A DNA stretch of 64,000 nt from an uncultured Candidatus Binatia bacterium. GTDB taxonomy: Bacteria > Desulfobacterota > Binatia > Bin18. The translations under genes were made by a program, and so were the position numbers. Positions 1 to 8,692 of this stretch are shown one piece after another. The notes under the pieces were generated by a model. It ran no database searches. It was not told the DNA's origin and was given only the letters and a program-made list of their open reading frames with translations. The stretch spans positions 1,054,501 to 1,118,500 of the forward strand of contig OY282457.1 in assembly GCA_958296235.1 (NCBI GenBank), in the 5' to 3' direction. How positions within the stretch are numbered: position 1 is the stretch's first letter; each line of letters starts with the position of its first letter.

Positions 1-60
1 TGCGATAATCCGTTCCGTTCAGGCGAGAGGGAAAGCCATATTTCAGAGGGAGGACACTGT

Positions 61-264
61 ATGGACGAGGTTAAAATTCGCGTACTCAAAAACGGGCCGT
101 ACGAGGTTAAAGGCGCTGTCACCGTCACGGATCAGAAGCGCAACCCGTACACGCTTGAGGACGACGCTATTTATCTGTGTCGTTGTGGTCAGTCGGCAAA
201 TAAGCCGTTCTGCGACGGCACCCACACCGCAGCCGGCTTTAAGGGCGAAGAAACGGCCGAATAG
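61..264 (+). CDS. CDGSH iron-sulfur domain protein
   Basis: This 67-residue protein carries the CDGSH signature, C-x-C-x8-C-D-G-T-H, with ligands Cys40, Cys42, Cys51 and His55. Proteins of this family bind a redox-active 2Fe-2S cluster through three Cys and one His. In bacteria they are small soluble proteins of poorly defined electron-transfer or sensing role. The ATG is preceded by a GA-rich ribosome site (about 49-55). The protein consists of a single domain and little else. A Rieske protein lies 0.7 kb downstream on the same strand, but a divergently oriented membrane gene separates them, so they are not one operon. The family assignment is firm; the function is unknown. Confidence 0.9.
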   Translation: MDEVKIRVLKNGPYEVKGAVTVTDQKRNPYTLEDDAIYLCRCGQSANKPFCDGTHTAAGFKGEETAE

Positions 265-289
265 CGTACTGAACAAATACAAATTGGGG

Positions 290-928
290 CTAGTCGCGCT
301 TCAGACCTGTATCAGGCTTGGGCCCTTTCGTGTTTTCCAATGGGGCCGGCGGCGCAGCCTCGCTCAGGATGTGCACCGCGCGCACGCCGGCACCGTAGCG
401 ATAGACCATTTCCCCGCCCCAATACCCCTGGACCGTCAGGCCGACTAAGCCAATCCCGGCCAGAATGATATACAGGAGCGGCAGCTGCCCGCGGATTTGC
501 AGCCGCGCCACAAGCAGGATGATAAAAAATCCGAGCAGCGCATAGCCGCCGTATTCGTGGTAGAAGAGCAATTCCGCGACTTGGGGGTCAAAAACACTAT
601 TGGGCTGGGGTAACTGTTGTTCGATCCAGCCGCTGATAACGGCCAGGCCCACCGCCCCAACACCCGCAAAGAAGCCAATCCGGCCAGCCTGCTGCCAGTC
701 CTGCCGTCCGCTCAGGCTTCCGCCGCAGTCAAGGAGCGCGCCAAAGACAATCAGGGCAATGGCAAAATGAACACACACGGGATGCAGTAAAATAATGAGA
801 CCGGCGTCAAGCGGTGGCACTGGCACGCCTTCATCAGCCCAACCGAAGCCGACAGTCAGCATGCAGCCGGAGATGAGCGCGCAGCCTACCTGCCTCCAGA
901 GTTTCTCGTTCTTCATGGCGCTGGGCAT
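290..928 (-). CDS. DUF2231-type integral membrane protein
   Basis: The 212-residue protein has an N-terminal hydrophobic segment that could be a signal anchor (about residues 13-30), then about four membrane spans. The segment HPVCVHFAIALIVFGALLD is typical of DUF2231, a family in which the conserved His residues in spans have been proposed to bind a metal or haem. A second His-containing loop (FYHEYGGYALLGF) and a hydrophilic, Pro-rich tail complete the family pattern. It is transcribed convergently with the upstream CDGSH gene and divergently from the Rieske gene. The family call is by sequence resemblance; no substrate or partner can be named. Confidence 0.7.
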   Translation of the reverse strand: MPSAMKNEKLWRQVGCALISGCMLTVGFGWADEGVPVPPLDAGLIILLHPVCVHFAIALIVFGALLDCGGSLSGRQDWQQAGRIGFFAGVGAVGLAVISGWIEQQLPQPNSVFDPQVAELLFYHEYGGYALLGFFIILLVARLQIRGQLPLLYIILAGIGLVGLTVQGYWGGEMVYRYGAGVRAVHILSEAAPPAPLENTKGPKPDTGLKRD

Positions 929-1004
929 CTGCGGGTCGATTTCCCTCCCCCGGTCTCGATGCTAGACTATGTTGAAATGTACGCTGATACTACAGGAGGT
1001 AGGA

Positions 1005-1382
1005 GTGCCACCGTCTGAGACGTCCCCTTCAGTCGCCGTCGCCCGGCTGGGCGAGATCGAGCCGGGCGAGACCAAAAAATTCATGCTGTCAGTCGAGGGA
1101 CGGGAAACCGAGTGTTTTCTGGTGCACTACGCTGGCCAGTACTTTGCGTACATCAACCGCTGTGCCCATGTGCCCATGACTATGGACTGGATCGATAACC
1201 AGTTCTTGACCGAAGACGGCCGCTATATCCTGTGCGCCACGCATGGGGCCGCTTTTGAGCCGAATACGGGCGAGTGCATTTTTGGTCCGCCGTGCGGAAA
1301 ATTCTTAGTCCGCGTTCCGCTCACTATAGACGGCGACCGGATTCTGGCTGGCCAGCCGATTGAAAACGAGGCGCGCGACTGA
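1005..1382 (+). CDS. Rieske 2Fe-2S domain protein
   Basis: This is a small soluble Rieske protein of about 125 residues. The two cluster-binding boxes are C53-A-H55 and C77-A-T-H80, in the order and spacing expected for a Rieske fold that coordinates 2Fe-2S with two Cys and two His. I chose the GTG at 1005 because AGGAGG lies at 994-999, five bases upstream. An ATG at 969 in the same frame has no such site. Stand-alone proteins of this type usually act as ferredoxin-like electron carriers or as the ferredoxin component of an oxygenase. No oxygenase subunit is adjacent, so the partner is unknown. Confidence 0.85.
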   Translation: MPPSETSPSVAVARLGEIEPGETKKFMLSVEGRETECFLVHYAGQYFAYINRCAHVPMTMDWIDNQFLTEDGRYILCATHGAAFEPNTGECIFGPPCGKFLVRVPLTIDGDRILAGQPIENEARD

Positions 1383-1450
1383 TTCGTGACCCCCGTCGAG
1401 CCGTCGGGAGTTGGATACCGGCCGTTGACACAGGCTGCCACACCCAGCCT

Positions 1451-1702
1451 TTATTCCCACTCGTCACCGAAGTGGGCGCGCAGCAGCCGTTGTTTGAGAT
1501 AGTCCAGACTGCCGAGGTCTTCGATGATATCGCCGCCGGTATCATAAAAGAAAATCTCACCGCGCTTATTGCGTCCGATCGCCACCAGCCATTCGAGCTC
1601 ATCGCGATCTTCCAGCAGGTAATTGATGGTCTGCGAGACCCCTTTGGCAGGGATCAGCGTCACTTTTGAAGAGTGTGGTTTTTCTTGTGTATTTGATGGC
1701 AT
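1451..1702 (-). CDS. conserved hypothetical small protein
   Basis: This is an 83-residue soluble protein that I do not recognise. It is acidic at the C-terminus (ends DEWE) and contains a predicted short beta-rich core (LEWLVAIGRNKRGEIFFYDTGG). A GGAGATAG ribosome site precedes the ATG. It lies 73 bases downstream of the rlmD-like gene on the same strand and may be co-transcribed. There are no Cys residues, membrane spans or signal peptide. Confidence 0.6.
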   Translation of the reverse strand: MPSNTQEKPHSSKVTLIPAKGVSQTINYLLEDRDELEWLVAIGRNKRGEIFFYDTGGDIIEDLGSLDYLKQRLLRAHFGDEWE

Positions 1703-1775
1703 GTGCTATCTCCACCGAAGCGCTTTTCCAGGGGCGGTACGGGGATGTTGCCCGAAACATAGGAGGCTGTTTTCA

Positions 1776-3083
1776 TCAAGTCAATACAGCAATCGCGATT
1801 GTTTCAATGTGGTAGGTATGGGGGAAAAGATCGACGGGCTGGAGGCGCTCAAGCCGGTATCCCAACTGGCCGAGACGGCGCATATCACGGGCGAGGGTCG
1901 CAGGGTCGCACGAGACGTAGACAATTTTTGGAATCTTGAGTCGCGGGATAGCGTCAAGGCTGTCAGCAGCCCCTGCCCGAGGCGGGTCCAATACCAGGAT
2001 ATCGGCCTCCACCTTGCGTTGGACCAATGTTTGGAGTCCGACCCGGGCCGAGGCGTGCACGAAGGTCACATTGTCCAGCCCCGTCCGGGTCACATTCTCC
2101 CGAGCGTCGGCCAGCGCATGCGGGTCCTGTTCGATGCCGATGAGCGTACTGACCCGCCCGGCGATTGGCAAGCTCAGATTGCCCGCGCCCATATGGCACT
2201 CAATCACTTTTTGTGATTTATTGAAATCAACCAGGCGGAGAAGCGCCGCGATCAGCACCCGGTTGCCCGCAGGGTTGACTTGCGTAAACCCGCCCCGCTT
2301 CACCTCCAGGACCAGATCGTCAACGCCCAGGTCCAATACAATACGGGTCTCGCCCCAGGCGCGGCGCCAGCCGCGGCCAAAGAGCATCAACCCGGCAACA
2401 GCGTCGTGTCTGGCAACAAAAGCTGCGCAGGCTTCCTCATCAACGGTCTGAAAACGACCTTCTGCATTCCCTGTCAGGACCACCCCTCCGGTCGCAGCCC
2501 GAAGAGGGTCGCTCGTGCTCAGCTCGACCCGGCGGACAGTGGTCTGTAACTGAGCCAGCCAGGCGCGGGCATGCGTCAAATGCGTGGCGCAGTCCTCCCC
2601 AGCAATGAGACAGTCCTCGAGTTCGACCAACTCGTGCGACTGAGACTGATAAAAGCCGAGTTGGGCAGGCGGTCCGGTCCGCAGGCGGATACGATGGCGA
2701 TAGCGCCACTCCTGCGGGCTGGGAAGAATCGGCAGGACGGGCGGGTCCGCCACGCCTCCAATACGCCGCAGATGCTCGCGGACGAGCGCTTCCTTGGCCC
2801 TGAGCTGTTCCGCGTAGGTCACATGCTGCCACGGGCAGCCACCGCAGCGGGGAATATAGCGACACGGCGGCATCCGCCGGGCCGGCGCGGCTTGCCGGAC
2901 AGTGACGAGCTGGCCGTGGGCGTAGCGTTTTTTTTCTTCGGTCAGGACAACGTCCACTTGATCCCCAGGAGCCGTGTGCGGGACAAAGACGACTTTTCCG
3001 CCGTCTTTGCCGCTCAGCCGTCCGACGCCTGCCGGACCGTAGGATAGCCTGTCGATTGTGAGCGAGAGTGGAATTGAGGACAT
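1776..3083 (-). CDS. rlmD: 23S rRNA (uracil-5-)-methyltransferase, RlmD/RumA type
   Basis: The 435-residue protein is an RNA m5U methyltransferase. It has an N-terminal TRAM domain (residues 1-60), a 4Fe-4S set (Cys74, Cys80 and Cys83 in the CGGC context, plus a Cys near residue 157 in LEDC), and a C-terminal SAM-dependent domain. The catalytic region includes VLDPPRAG and YVSCDPATLARD; the Cys of the latter forms the covalent adduct with uracil. In Escherichia coli, RlmD methylates U1939 of 23S rRNA. The Fe-S cysteines favour the RlmD/RlmCD group over TrmA, which lacks them. The exact target base cannot be told from sequence alone. The upstream ribosome site is weak. Confidence 0.88.
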   Translation of the reverse strand: MSSIPLSLTIDRLSYGPAGVGRLSGKDGGKVVFVPHTAPGDQVDVVLTEEKKRYAHGQLVTVRQAAPARRMPPCRYIPRCGGCPWQHVTYAEQLRAKEALVREHLRRIGGVADPPVLPILPSPQEWRYRHRIRLRTGPPAQLGFYQSQSHELVELEDCLIAGEDCATHLTHARAWLAQLQTTVRRVELSTSDPLRAATGGVVLTGNAEGRFQTVDEEACAAFVARHDAVAGLMLFGRGWRRAWGETRIVLDLGVDDLVLEVKRGGFTQVNPAGNRVLIAALLRLVDFNKSQKVIECHMGAGNLSLPIAGRVSTLIGIEQDPHALADARENVTRTGLDNVTFVHASARVGLQTLVQRKVEADILVLDPPRAGAADSLDAIPRLKIPKIVYVSCDPATLARDMRRLGQLGYRLERLQPVDLFPHTYHIETIAIAVLT

Positions 3084-3188
3084 GCGACTTTCAACCTGGG
3101 CCTGTTCGTTATCGGACGGCCACTCACCCGGCAGACGGCGAGCAGCTGGTACTCCTGGCTTATGTCAATATGTGGTAGGAGACAAGCC

Positions 3189-3623
3189 ATGCTCACCATC
3201 CGGCGCGGAAGACGAACGGACCTCAGCGCCTGCCAGACGATGCTCTTCCCGGATGCTTCCGGCGGGGAGTGGCGGAAGGCGGAAGTTCGTCACTGGCGGC
3301 GGCTCGCTCGGGACCCGGCGCTCGACTTCTATGTGGCCCAGCATGACGGCCCGCTCCAGGGTATGATCCTCGTCAGCTATATCCGTCGCCTCCAGCGTGC
3401 GGGTTGGCTGGCAATTGTCGATATCGCGGTCTTGCCTTCTGCGCCGGCGCAGGTCGGGCAAGCGCTGCTCGATTTCGCAAAGGCGCGCGCCCGGCAGCGG
3501 GCGTGTCCCAGCGTGGTCTGGCTGCCGAGTTCGGGCCAGTCAACCGCGCAGCTTACCCCCACCTTTTTGAGGGATAATGGCTTTCAACAGGTCGGAGCGT
3601 TCTGGGCGTGCCCCCTGGAATAG
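3189..3623 (+). CDS. GNAT-family N-acetyltransferase
   Basis: This is a protein of about 144 residues with the general look of a GNAT acetyltransferase. The N-terminus (MLTIRRGRRTDLSACQTML) matches the first strand and helix of that fold. The middle holds the beta-4 region (IVDIAVLPSAPAQVGQALLDFA), which should carry the pyrophosphate-binding loop, although its Q/R-x-x-G-x-G/A motif is degenerate. The C-terminus has the typical FLRDNGFQQVGAF segment. I chose the ATG at 3189 because GGAGAC lies upstream; an in-frame ATG at 3162 is less likely. The substrate is unknown. Confidence 0.7.
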   Translation: MLTIRRGRRTDLSACQTMLFPDASGGEWRKAEVRHWRRLARDPALDFYVAQHDGPLQGMILVSYIRRLQRAGWLAIVDIAVLPSAPAQVGQALLDFAKARARQRACPSVVWLPSSGQSTAQLTPTFLRDNGFQQVGAFWACPLE

Positions 3624-3718
3624 GAGCCAGGCTGGCGTCCAGCACCACGCCGGATAGATTGCCCTACTTGACCCTGGAACCCGGCCCGAGCTATTAGGAA
3701 GCGAGTAGTACAGCGTGT

Positions 3719-3795
3719 CGGGGTGTGGCTCAGCCTGGTAGAGCACACGGTTCGGGACCGTGGGGTCGCTGGTTCAAATCCAGTCACCCCGACCA
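3719..3795 (+). tRNA. tRNA-Pro (anticodon CGG)
   Basis: A complete cloverleaf can be folded by hand. The acceptor stem CGGGGTG pairs with CACCCCG, the anticodon stem is CACGG/CCGTG around loop TTCGGGA, and the T stem is GCTGG/CCAGT around TTCAAAT. The anticodon CGG reads the proline codon CCG. The 3' CCA is encoded (3793-3795). Confidence 0.95.
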
Positions 3796-3864
3796 TGACT
3801 ATCCCACTTTCCAGGAATCCGTGCCCATCCATTGGGTATGCCGATGGGTGAAGACTCATACCTC

Positions 3865-4488
3865 ATGCTGTCAGATCTCGACCTGGGCGTTCTGCTCCTC
3901 TCCAGCGTTGCTGCCTATCTGTGTGGCTCCGTTCCAACTGGCGCGCTGATCGCAAGGCGACAGGGGGTCGCTATCCAGAAGGCCGGGAGCGGCAACGTGG
4001 GGGCCACGAATGTTGCGCGCACGGCCGGGAAAAAGGCCGGCATCCTGACCCTGATAGGGGATGTCGGCAAAGGGCTCTTCCCCGTTCTCATTATCCGCTG
4101 GCTGGGATTGAGCGAGATTGTTCAGGCCAGTGCCGCGGTGATGGCGACCCTGGGCCATCTTTTTCCTGTCTTTCTGCGTTTTGCGGGTGGAAAGGGGGTG
4201 GCCACCGGGCTGGGCGTTTTTTTGGGCCTCGCGCCAACAGCTATCCTGACCGCCCTGCTCGGTTTTGCCCTGGTGTTTGCGGTGTTCCGCATTGTCTCGC
4301 TGGCCTCTCTCGTGGCCGCCGCGCTTACCCCCTGCCTCATCTTCTTTTTCGCCTATCCGCAGCCAGTGCTGCTTGCCGGCATTCTGGTCGCCGGGCTGAT
4401 CATTGTCCGGCATTGCGAGAATATCGGGCGTTTGCTGAAAGGGGAGGAGCAAAAATTTCGGTCAGGAAAATCGATCCCGCCTGCCTAA
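3865..4488 (+). CDS. plsY: glycerol-3-phosphate acyltransferase PlsY
   Basis: PlsY transfers an acyl group from acyl-phosphate to glycerol-3-phosphate at the inner membrane, the first step of phospholipid synthesis. The family motifs are present in order: GSVPTG, GSGNVGATNVART, a G-H-L-F-P segment with the glycine-rich FAGGKGVAT, and RHCENI near the C-terminus. About five membrane spans can be seen. Three nearby starts are possible in the frame (3838, 3844 and 3865). The ATG at 3865 gives a protein of about 207 residues, close to the usual length, with GGGTGAAG upstream. The gene follows tRNA-Pro directly. The acyl-phosphate donor enzyme PlsX is not in this window. Confidence 0.92.
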   Translation: MLSDLDLGVLLLSSVAAYLCGSVPTGALIARRQGVAIQKAGSGNVGATNVARTAGKKAGILTLIGDVGKGLFPVLIIRWLGLSEIVQASAAVMATLGHLFPVFLRFAGGKGVATGLGVFLGLAPTAILTALLGFALVFAVFRIVSLASLVAAALTPCLIFFFAYPQPVLLAGILVAGLIIVRHCENIGRLLKGEEQKFRSGKSIPPA

Positions 4489-4579
4489 AAAAGGAGCGCT
4501 GCCTGTGAACTAGGCAGCATGGGCCTCCGGCGTCCAGGCTGTTTCTTGAGGAATTTCCGGCTCCTGGGGTCAGTCCAGA

Positions 4580-4596
4580 CTGGCATTTGTCTTGCT
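4580..4596 (+). promoter_or_regulatory. probable sigma-54 (-24/-12) promoter of glnB-glnA
   Basis: The 17 bases CTGGCATTTGTCTTGCT fit the sigma-54 consensus, with GG at the -24 element and GC at the -12 element at the required spacing. The flanking TGGCA and TTGCT are both matched. The site is about 117 bases upstream of glnB, which is a normal leader length for nitrogen-regulated genes. The gap 4489-4712 otherwise has no convincing gene; an upstream NtrC site was not evident to me. Confidence 0.6.
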
Positions 4597-4688
4597 CATA
4601 TCTATGAGGGCGATGTAAGGTGCCGTAAGGTGGATTATGCCCTCGACAGTACGCCTGTCCGCTTTACATATCGCATATTTTATTTTAG

Positions 4689-5060
<372 letters not shown>

Positions 5061-5122
5061 TGCCGACCTCGACCCTCTGCATAGCATATCATTAGCGAAC
5101 GTTAAGGAGGAAAAGAGTCACT

Positions 5123-6535
5123 ATGACGCCACAAGAAGCCATCGCTCTGGCAAAGGAAACGGGTGCTGAGTTAGTCGATCTCAAGTTCATGGACTTGATC
5201 GGTACCTGGCAACATTTCACCATACCGGTCAGTGAGTATAACGAGGACCTCTTTGAAGACGGGTCCGGCTTTGACGGCTCCTCGATTCGTGGCTGGCAGC
5301 CGATTAACGCCTCGGACATGCTGGTCATGCCCGACTCCAGTACCGCGGTCATGGATCCGTTCTGTGAAAAGCCCACGCTGAGCTTACTCGGGAATATTGT
5401 GGACCCGATCACGCGCGAGGCGTACTCACGCGACCCACGCGGCATTGCCAAAAGAGCTGAAAACTACGTCCAGTCCGGCGGGTTCGGCGAAGTGGCGTAT
5501 TTTGGGCCTGAGCCGGAATTTTTCATTCTCGACGAAGTCCGCTTCGATCAGAATGCGTACGAAGGCTATTATCACGTCAATTCGGTTGAAGGGGTCTGGA
5601 ACTCAGGTCGGGAGGAAAGTCCGAACCTGGGCTATAAGCCCCGCCATAAGGAAGGCTATTTCCCGGTCCCCCCGCTCGACTCGTATCAGGACATCCGCAC
5701 CGAGATGGTGCAGATGATGGAGCAGGTTGGGATTCGGGTCGAGAAGCACCATCATGAGGTGGCCACCGCTGGTCAGGCAGAAATCGACCTGCGCTTCCTG
5801 CCGCTGGTTCAAATGGCCGATGCGCTGCAATGGTATAAATATATTGTCAAGAACGTGGCCAAAAAACACGGGAAAACCGCGACTTTCATGCCCAAGCCAG
5901 TCTTTGGCGACAATGGCTCGGGCATGCACACCCACCAGTCGGTCTGGAAGGACGGCAATCCGCTCTTCGCCGGCGATGGCTATGGCGGCATGAGCGAGTT
6001 TGCCATGCACTATATTGCCGGCATCCTGGCCCACGCGCCGGCCATCTGCGCCTTTGCCGCCCCAACGGCCAATTCCTATCGTCGCCTGGTGCCGGGATTT
6101 GAAGCGCCGGTCAACCTGGCCTACTCGTCCCGCAACCGTTCGGCAGCAGTGCGGATTCCCATGTATTCCATGAGCCCCAAGGCGAAGCGCATTGAGGTCC
6201 GCTTTCCAGATGCAACCAGTAATGGCTATCTTGCCTTTTCGGCAATGCTGATGGCTGGTCTCGACGGAGTAGAACGAAGGCTGAACCCAGGTGATCCGCT
6301 GGATAAAGACATCTATGCCCTGACCCCCGAAGAGCTGGCCAATGTCCCATCCGTTCCCGGCTCACTGCCCGAGGCCCTGGACGCCTTGGAAAAAGATTAT
6401 GATTTCCTGTTGAAGGGCGATGTGTTTACCCAAGATGTGGTAGAGACCTGGGTCGAATACAAACGGACACAGGAGATTGACGAACTCCGCCTGCGGCCCC
6501 ACCCCTACGAATTTGCGCTGTATTACGACGCATAA
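5123..6535 (+). CDS. glnA: glutamine synthetase, type I
   Basis: The 470-residue enzyme forms glutamine from glutamate, ammonia and ATP and is the main ammonium assimilation enzyme. Its length and motifs are those of a GSI-beta dodecamer subunit: DGSSIRGW near the N-terminus, the [12 protein letters not shown] metal and substrate segment, and the [10 protein letters not shown] region. Tyr398 in the context DIYALTPEE is equivalent to adenylylated Tyr397 of E. coli, so control by GlnE-type adenylylation is expected. A strong AAGGAGG site (5104-5110) precedes the ATG. It is co-oriented with glnB and ends at a clear terminator. Confidence 0.97.
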   Translation: MTPQEAIALAKETGAELVDLKFMDLIGTWQHFTIPVSEYNEDLFEDGSGFDGSSIRGWQPINASDMLVMPDSSTAVMDPFCEKPTLSLLGNIVDPITREAYSRDPRGIAKRAENYVQSGGFGEVAYFGPEPEFFILDEVRFDQNAYEGYYHVNSVEGVWNSGREESPNLGYKPRHKEGYFPVPPLDSYQDIRTEMVQMMEQVGIRVEKHHHEVATAGQAEIDLRFLPLVQMADALQWYKYIVKNVAKKHGKTATFMPKPVFGDNGSGMHTHQSVWKDGNPLFAGDGYGGMSEFAMHYIAGILAHAPAICAFAAPTANSYRRLVPGFEAPVNLAYSSRNRSAAVRIPMYSMSPKAKRIEVRFPDATSNGYLAFSAMLMAGLDGVERRLNPGDPLDKDIYALTPEELANVPSVPGSLPEALDALEKDYDFLLKGDVFTQDVVETWVEYKRTQEIDELRLRPHPYEFALYYDA

Positions 6536-6558
6536 CACAGAAAATTCGGCCGTACCTC

Positions 6559-6598
6559 AAAAGCCCTGGAAGCCTCTGGCCTCCAGGGCTTTTTCTTT
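6559..6598 (+). terminator. rho-independent terminator of glnBA
   Basis: The perfect stem AGCCCTGGA (6562-6570) pairs with TCCAGGGCT (6582-6590), extended by A/T pairs, and is followed by a run of T. It lies just downstream of the glnA stop codon. The rest of the gap to 6710 shows nothing else. Confidence 0.88.
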
Positions 6599-6710
6599 TG
6601 CCGGACGCCTCAACGCCTTGACAAAGCCAGGCGTCTCAGGCAGACAAAGGTGGCGTAAACGCTCTGGTTTACTGAAAAAACTGGATCAAACCGAACAAGG
6701 AGAAGAACCT

Positions 6711-7649
6711 ATGCTGCTCGATGGAAGAGTCGCTATTGTGACAGGGGCCGGACGTGGAATCGGACGTGAAGAAGCCCTGCTCCTCGCAAAAAACGGAGCC
6801 CAGGTCGTGGTCAACGATCTGGGTGGCAGCTTCGACGGCACTGGCTCGGACGCCAGCCCGGCCCAGCAAGTGGTTGATGAAATCAAGGCCGCGGGTGGGG
6901 AAGCCGTGGCGAATTTTGAGAGCGTCACTGACTTCGCGGGGGCCAAACGTATTGTCGAATGTGCGCTCGATTCCTTTGGCAAGCTCAACATTCTCGTAAA
7001 CAACGCCGGCATCCTCCGTGACCGGATGATCTTCAATATGTCTGAAGACGAGTGGGACGCGGTCCTGAACGTCCACCTGAAAGGGTCTTTCAACTGCGCC
7101 CGCCACGCCTGCGAATACTGGCGCGAGCAGCATAAACAGGGCAATCTTTTGAATGGCCGCGTGATTAACACCTCTTCGGACGCCGGTCTGCTTGGCAGCC
7201 CTGGCCAACCCAACTACGGGCCGGCAAAAGCGGCGCTGGCCACCCTGGCTATTATCGTTGACCGCGAGATGCAGAAATACGGGGTCACCGGCAATGCCAT
7301 CGCCCCACTCGCGCGCACCCGGATGACCGTGGACGCGACGCCGCAAACCGCTGGTCTGATGGCCGGGCCGGAAGAAGAAGGCGGGCATGACTATTTTGAT
7401 CCCGGCCATATTGCGCCGTTGGTCACCTGGCTGGCGAGTGAAGATGCGGCAGATGTCCACGGCGAAGTGTTTCGGGTTGGTGGAGGCTGTGTGTGGCTGA
7501 TGCAGGGCTGGCATTCTGTCGGAACCGTCAAGAAAAAAGGCATGTGGGACGCGACCGAGCTGGGCGAGCAACTCAAGGTCGAACTGGCCAAGGGCAACAC
7601 CGCCAAAGAAGACCTGGGATCAATCTTCAAGTCCCTCAAACAGGACTGA
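6711..7649 (+). CDS. SDR-family dehydrogenase (3-hydroxyacyl-CoA dehydrogenase-like)
   Basis: The 312-residue protein is a classical short-chain dehydrogenase. The NAD(P)-binding motif TGAGRGIG is at residues 11-18, NNAG follows the central strand, the catalytic Ser is in INTSSDAG, and Tyr169-x3-Lys173 is the YxxxK pair. The insert DLGGSFDGTG and the overall length resemble the dehydrogenase domain of peroxisomal multifunctional enzyme type 2 and its bacterial relatives, which oxidise 3-hydroxyacyl-CoA. The C-terminal extension beyond the SDR fold (about residues 260-312) is also seen there. The ATG at 6711 has AAGGAGA upstream. Upstream in-frame codons are not part of the gene. The substrate is inferred. 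Confidence 0.85.
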   Translation: MLLDGRVAIVTGAGRGIGREEALLLAKNGAQVVVNDLGGSFDGTGSDASPAQQVVDEIKAAGGEAVANFESVTDFAGAKRIVECALDSFGKLNILVNNAGILRDRMIFNMSEDEWDAVLNVHLKGSFNCARHACEYWREQHKQGNLLNGRVINTSSDAGLLGSPGQPNYGPAKAALATLAIIVDREMQKYGVTGNAIAPLARTRMTVDATPQTAGLMAGPEEEGGHDYFDPGHIAPLVTWLASEDAADVHGEVFRVGGGCVWLMQGWHSVGTVKKKGMWDATELGEQLKVELAKGNTAKEDLGSIFKSLKQD

Positions 7650-7751
7650 GGCGCTGACCTCAGACAGTCGGCACCAGAAGAGGAAGGCCGTCCCTGCCCT
7701 TCTGGGCCGTCTCTCTTTGTCCTCCAGGACATTCAGAACCCGGACATTTTT

Positions 7752-8243
7752 GTGAGCCAGCCATCTGCCTATAACATTCTGATTGTGTGTCACGCGAATA
7801 CCAGCCGCAGCGTGATGGCCCATGTCCTCCTGGAAAAAATGTTGGCGGAGCGCGCTGTCCGGCATATTGACGTGCGCTCCGGTGGCATAGCCATTTACGC
7901 CAGGGACGGCATGATCGCCTCCCTGGACGCCTATTTCATCTTGCAGGAGCACGGGATTCAGATTAAACGCGACGAGTTTGTTTCAACCGACCTCAAACGG
8001 CATCGGGAGCTGATTGCCAATGCCGACCTCATCCTGACTATGACGAACGAGCAGAAATCCATGCTCGACGCCTATCCCGAGGCAGACGGAAAAGCAGCCT
8101 TTACGCTCAAGGAGTTTGCCGGTGAGCAAGGAGACATTGAGGACCCGGCCATGCAGGGTGAAGAGGCCTTTCGGGCGCGCATGGTCGAAATCAAACGTTG
8201 CCTTGAACATTCGTTTAGCGACCTCTTGCAGCGGGCCGCGTGA
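7752..8243 (+). CDS. low-molecular-weight protein phosphatase, possible arginine phosphatase
   Basis: The 163-residue protein has the LMW-PTP signature. The P-loop starts at Cys13 with His-Ala-Asn-Thr-Ser-Arg19-Ser20 (C-x5-R-S), and an Asp-Pro dipeptide (IEDP, about residue 128) can act as general acid. In most LMW-PTPs the P-loop position occupied here by Thr17 is Ile or Leu. In the bacterial phosphoarginine phosphatase YwlE it is Thr, which sets specificity. The start is a GTG with no strong ribosome site. The gene overlaps the next one (GTGA), so the two are translationally coupled. Specificity is an inference from one position. Confidence 0.78.
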   Translation: MSQPSAYNILIVCHANTSRSVMAHVLLEKMLAERAVRHIDVRSGGIAIYARDGMIASLDAYFILQEHGIQIKRDEFVSTDLKRHRELIANADLILTMTNEQKSMLDAYPEADGKAAFTLKEFAGEQGDIEDPAMQGEEAFRARMVEIKRCLEHSFSDLLQRAA

Positions 8244-8683
8244 CCAGCATGTCGCAGCCGTTGTCAGGGGCCGACTTTACCAATCCGGCCGACGCTACGA
8301 TCCGGGATATTCTGGCAACCCCACGGGCGATTGCCGTTGTCGGCTGTTCGCCTGACCCGCGTCGTGACAGCCATCAGATCGCAGCCCTGCTCAAAGCCAG
8401 GGGCCATACCATTATCCCGGTGAATCCGCACTGCCAGGAGGTGCTGGGTGAGCCGTGTTTTCCAAGTCTGCGAGAGGCGCCAGCTCACATAGAGATGGTT
8501 GACGTGTTTCGACGCTCGCAGTTTGTCGGCCAGATCGCTGAGGAGGCGATCACCATAGGCGCGTCCATACTGTGGCTGCAATTAGGCGTCATTGACCCTG
8601 TGGCGGCACAGCGGGCGCAGATGGCCGGGCTGACTGTGGTCATGGACCGCTGCCCGGCTATTGAATACCGGCGGCTGTTTTAG
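8240..8683 (+). CDS. CoA-binding domain protein (YccU-like)
   Basis: The 147-residue protein is a single Rossmann-type CoA-binding domain. It has the opening strand and loop IAVVGCSPDPRRDSHQIA, then IIPVNPHCQEVLGEPCFPSL and the central IEMVDVFRRSQFV. It closes with ILWLQLGV and VMDRCPAIEYRRL. Proteins of this family (for example E. coli YccU) bind CoA but have no settled function. It may start at the GTG at 8240, overlapping the stop codon of the phosphatase gene, or at the ATG at 8249. The overlap suggests a two-gene operon. Confidence 0.85.
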   Translation: MTSMSQPLSGADFTNPADATIRDILATPRAIAVVGCSPDPRRDSHQIAALLKARGHTIIPVNPHCQEVLGEPCFPSLREAPAHIEMVDVFRRSQFVGQIAEEAITIGASILWLQLGVIDPVAAQRAQMAGLTVVMDRCPAIEYRRLF

Positions 8684-8692
8684 CGTGGGGTT

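Noticed and set aside
6477-6710. N-terminal extension of the SDR gene
   Set aside because: The extended frame runs through the glnA end and the glnA terminator; the ATG at 6711 has a proper ribosome site.
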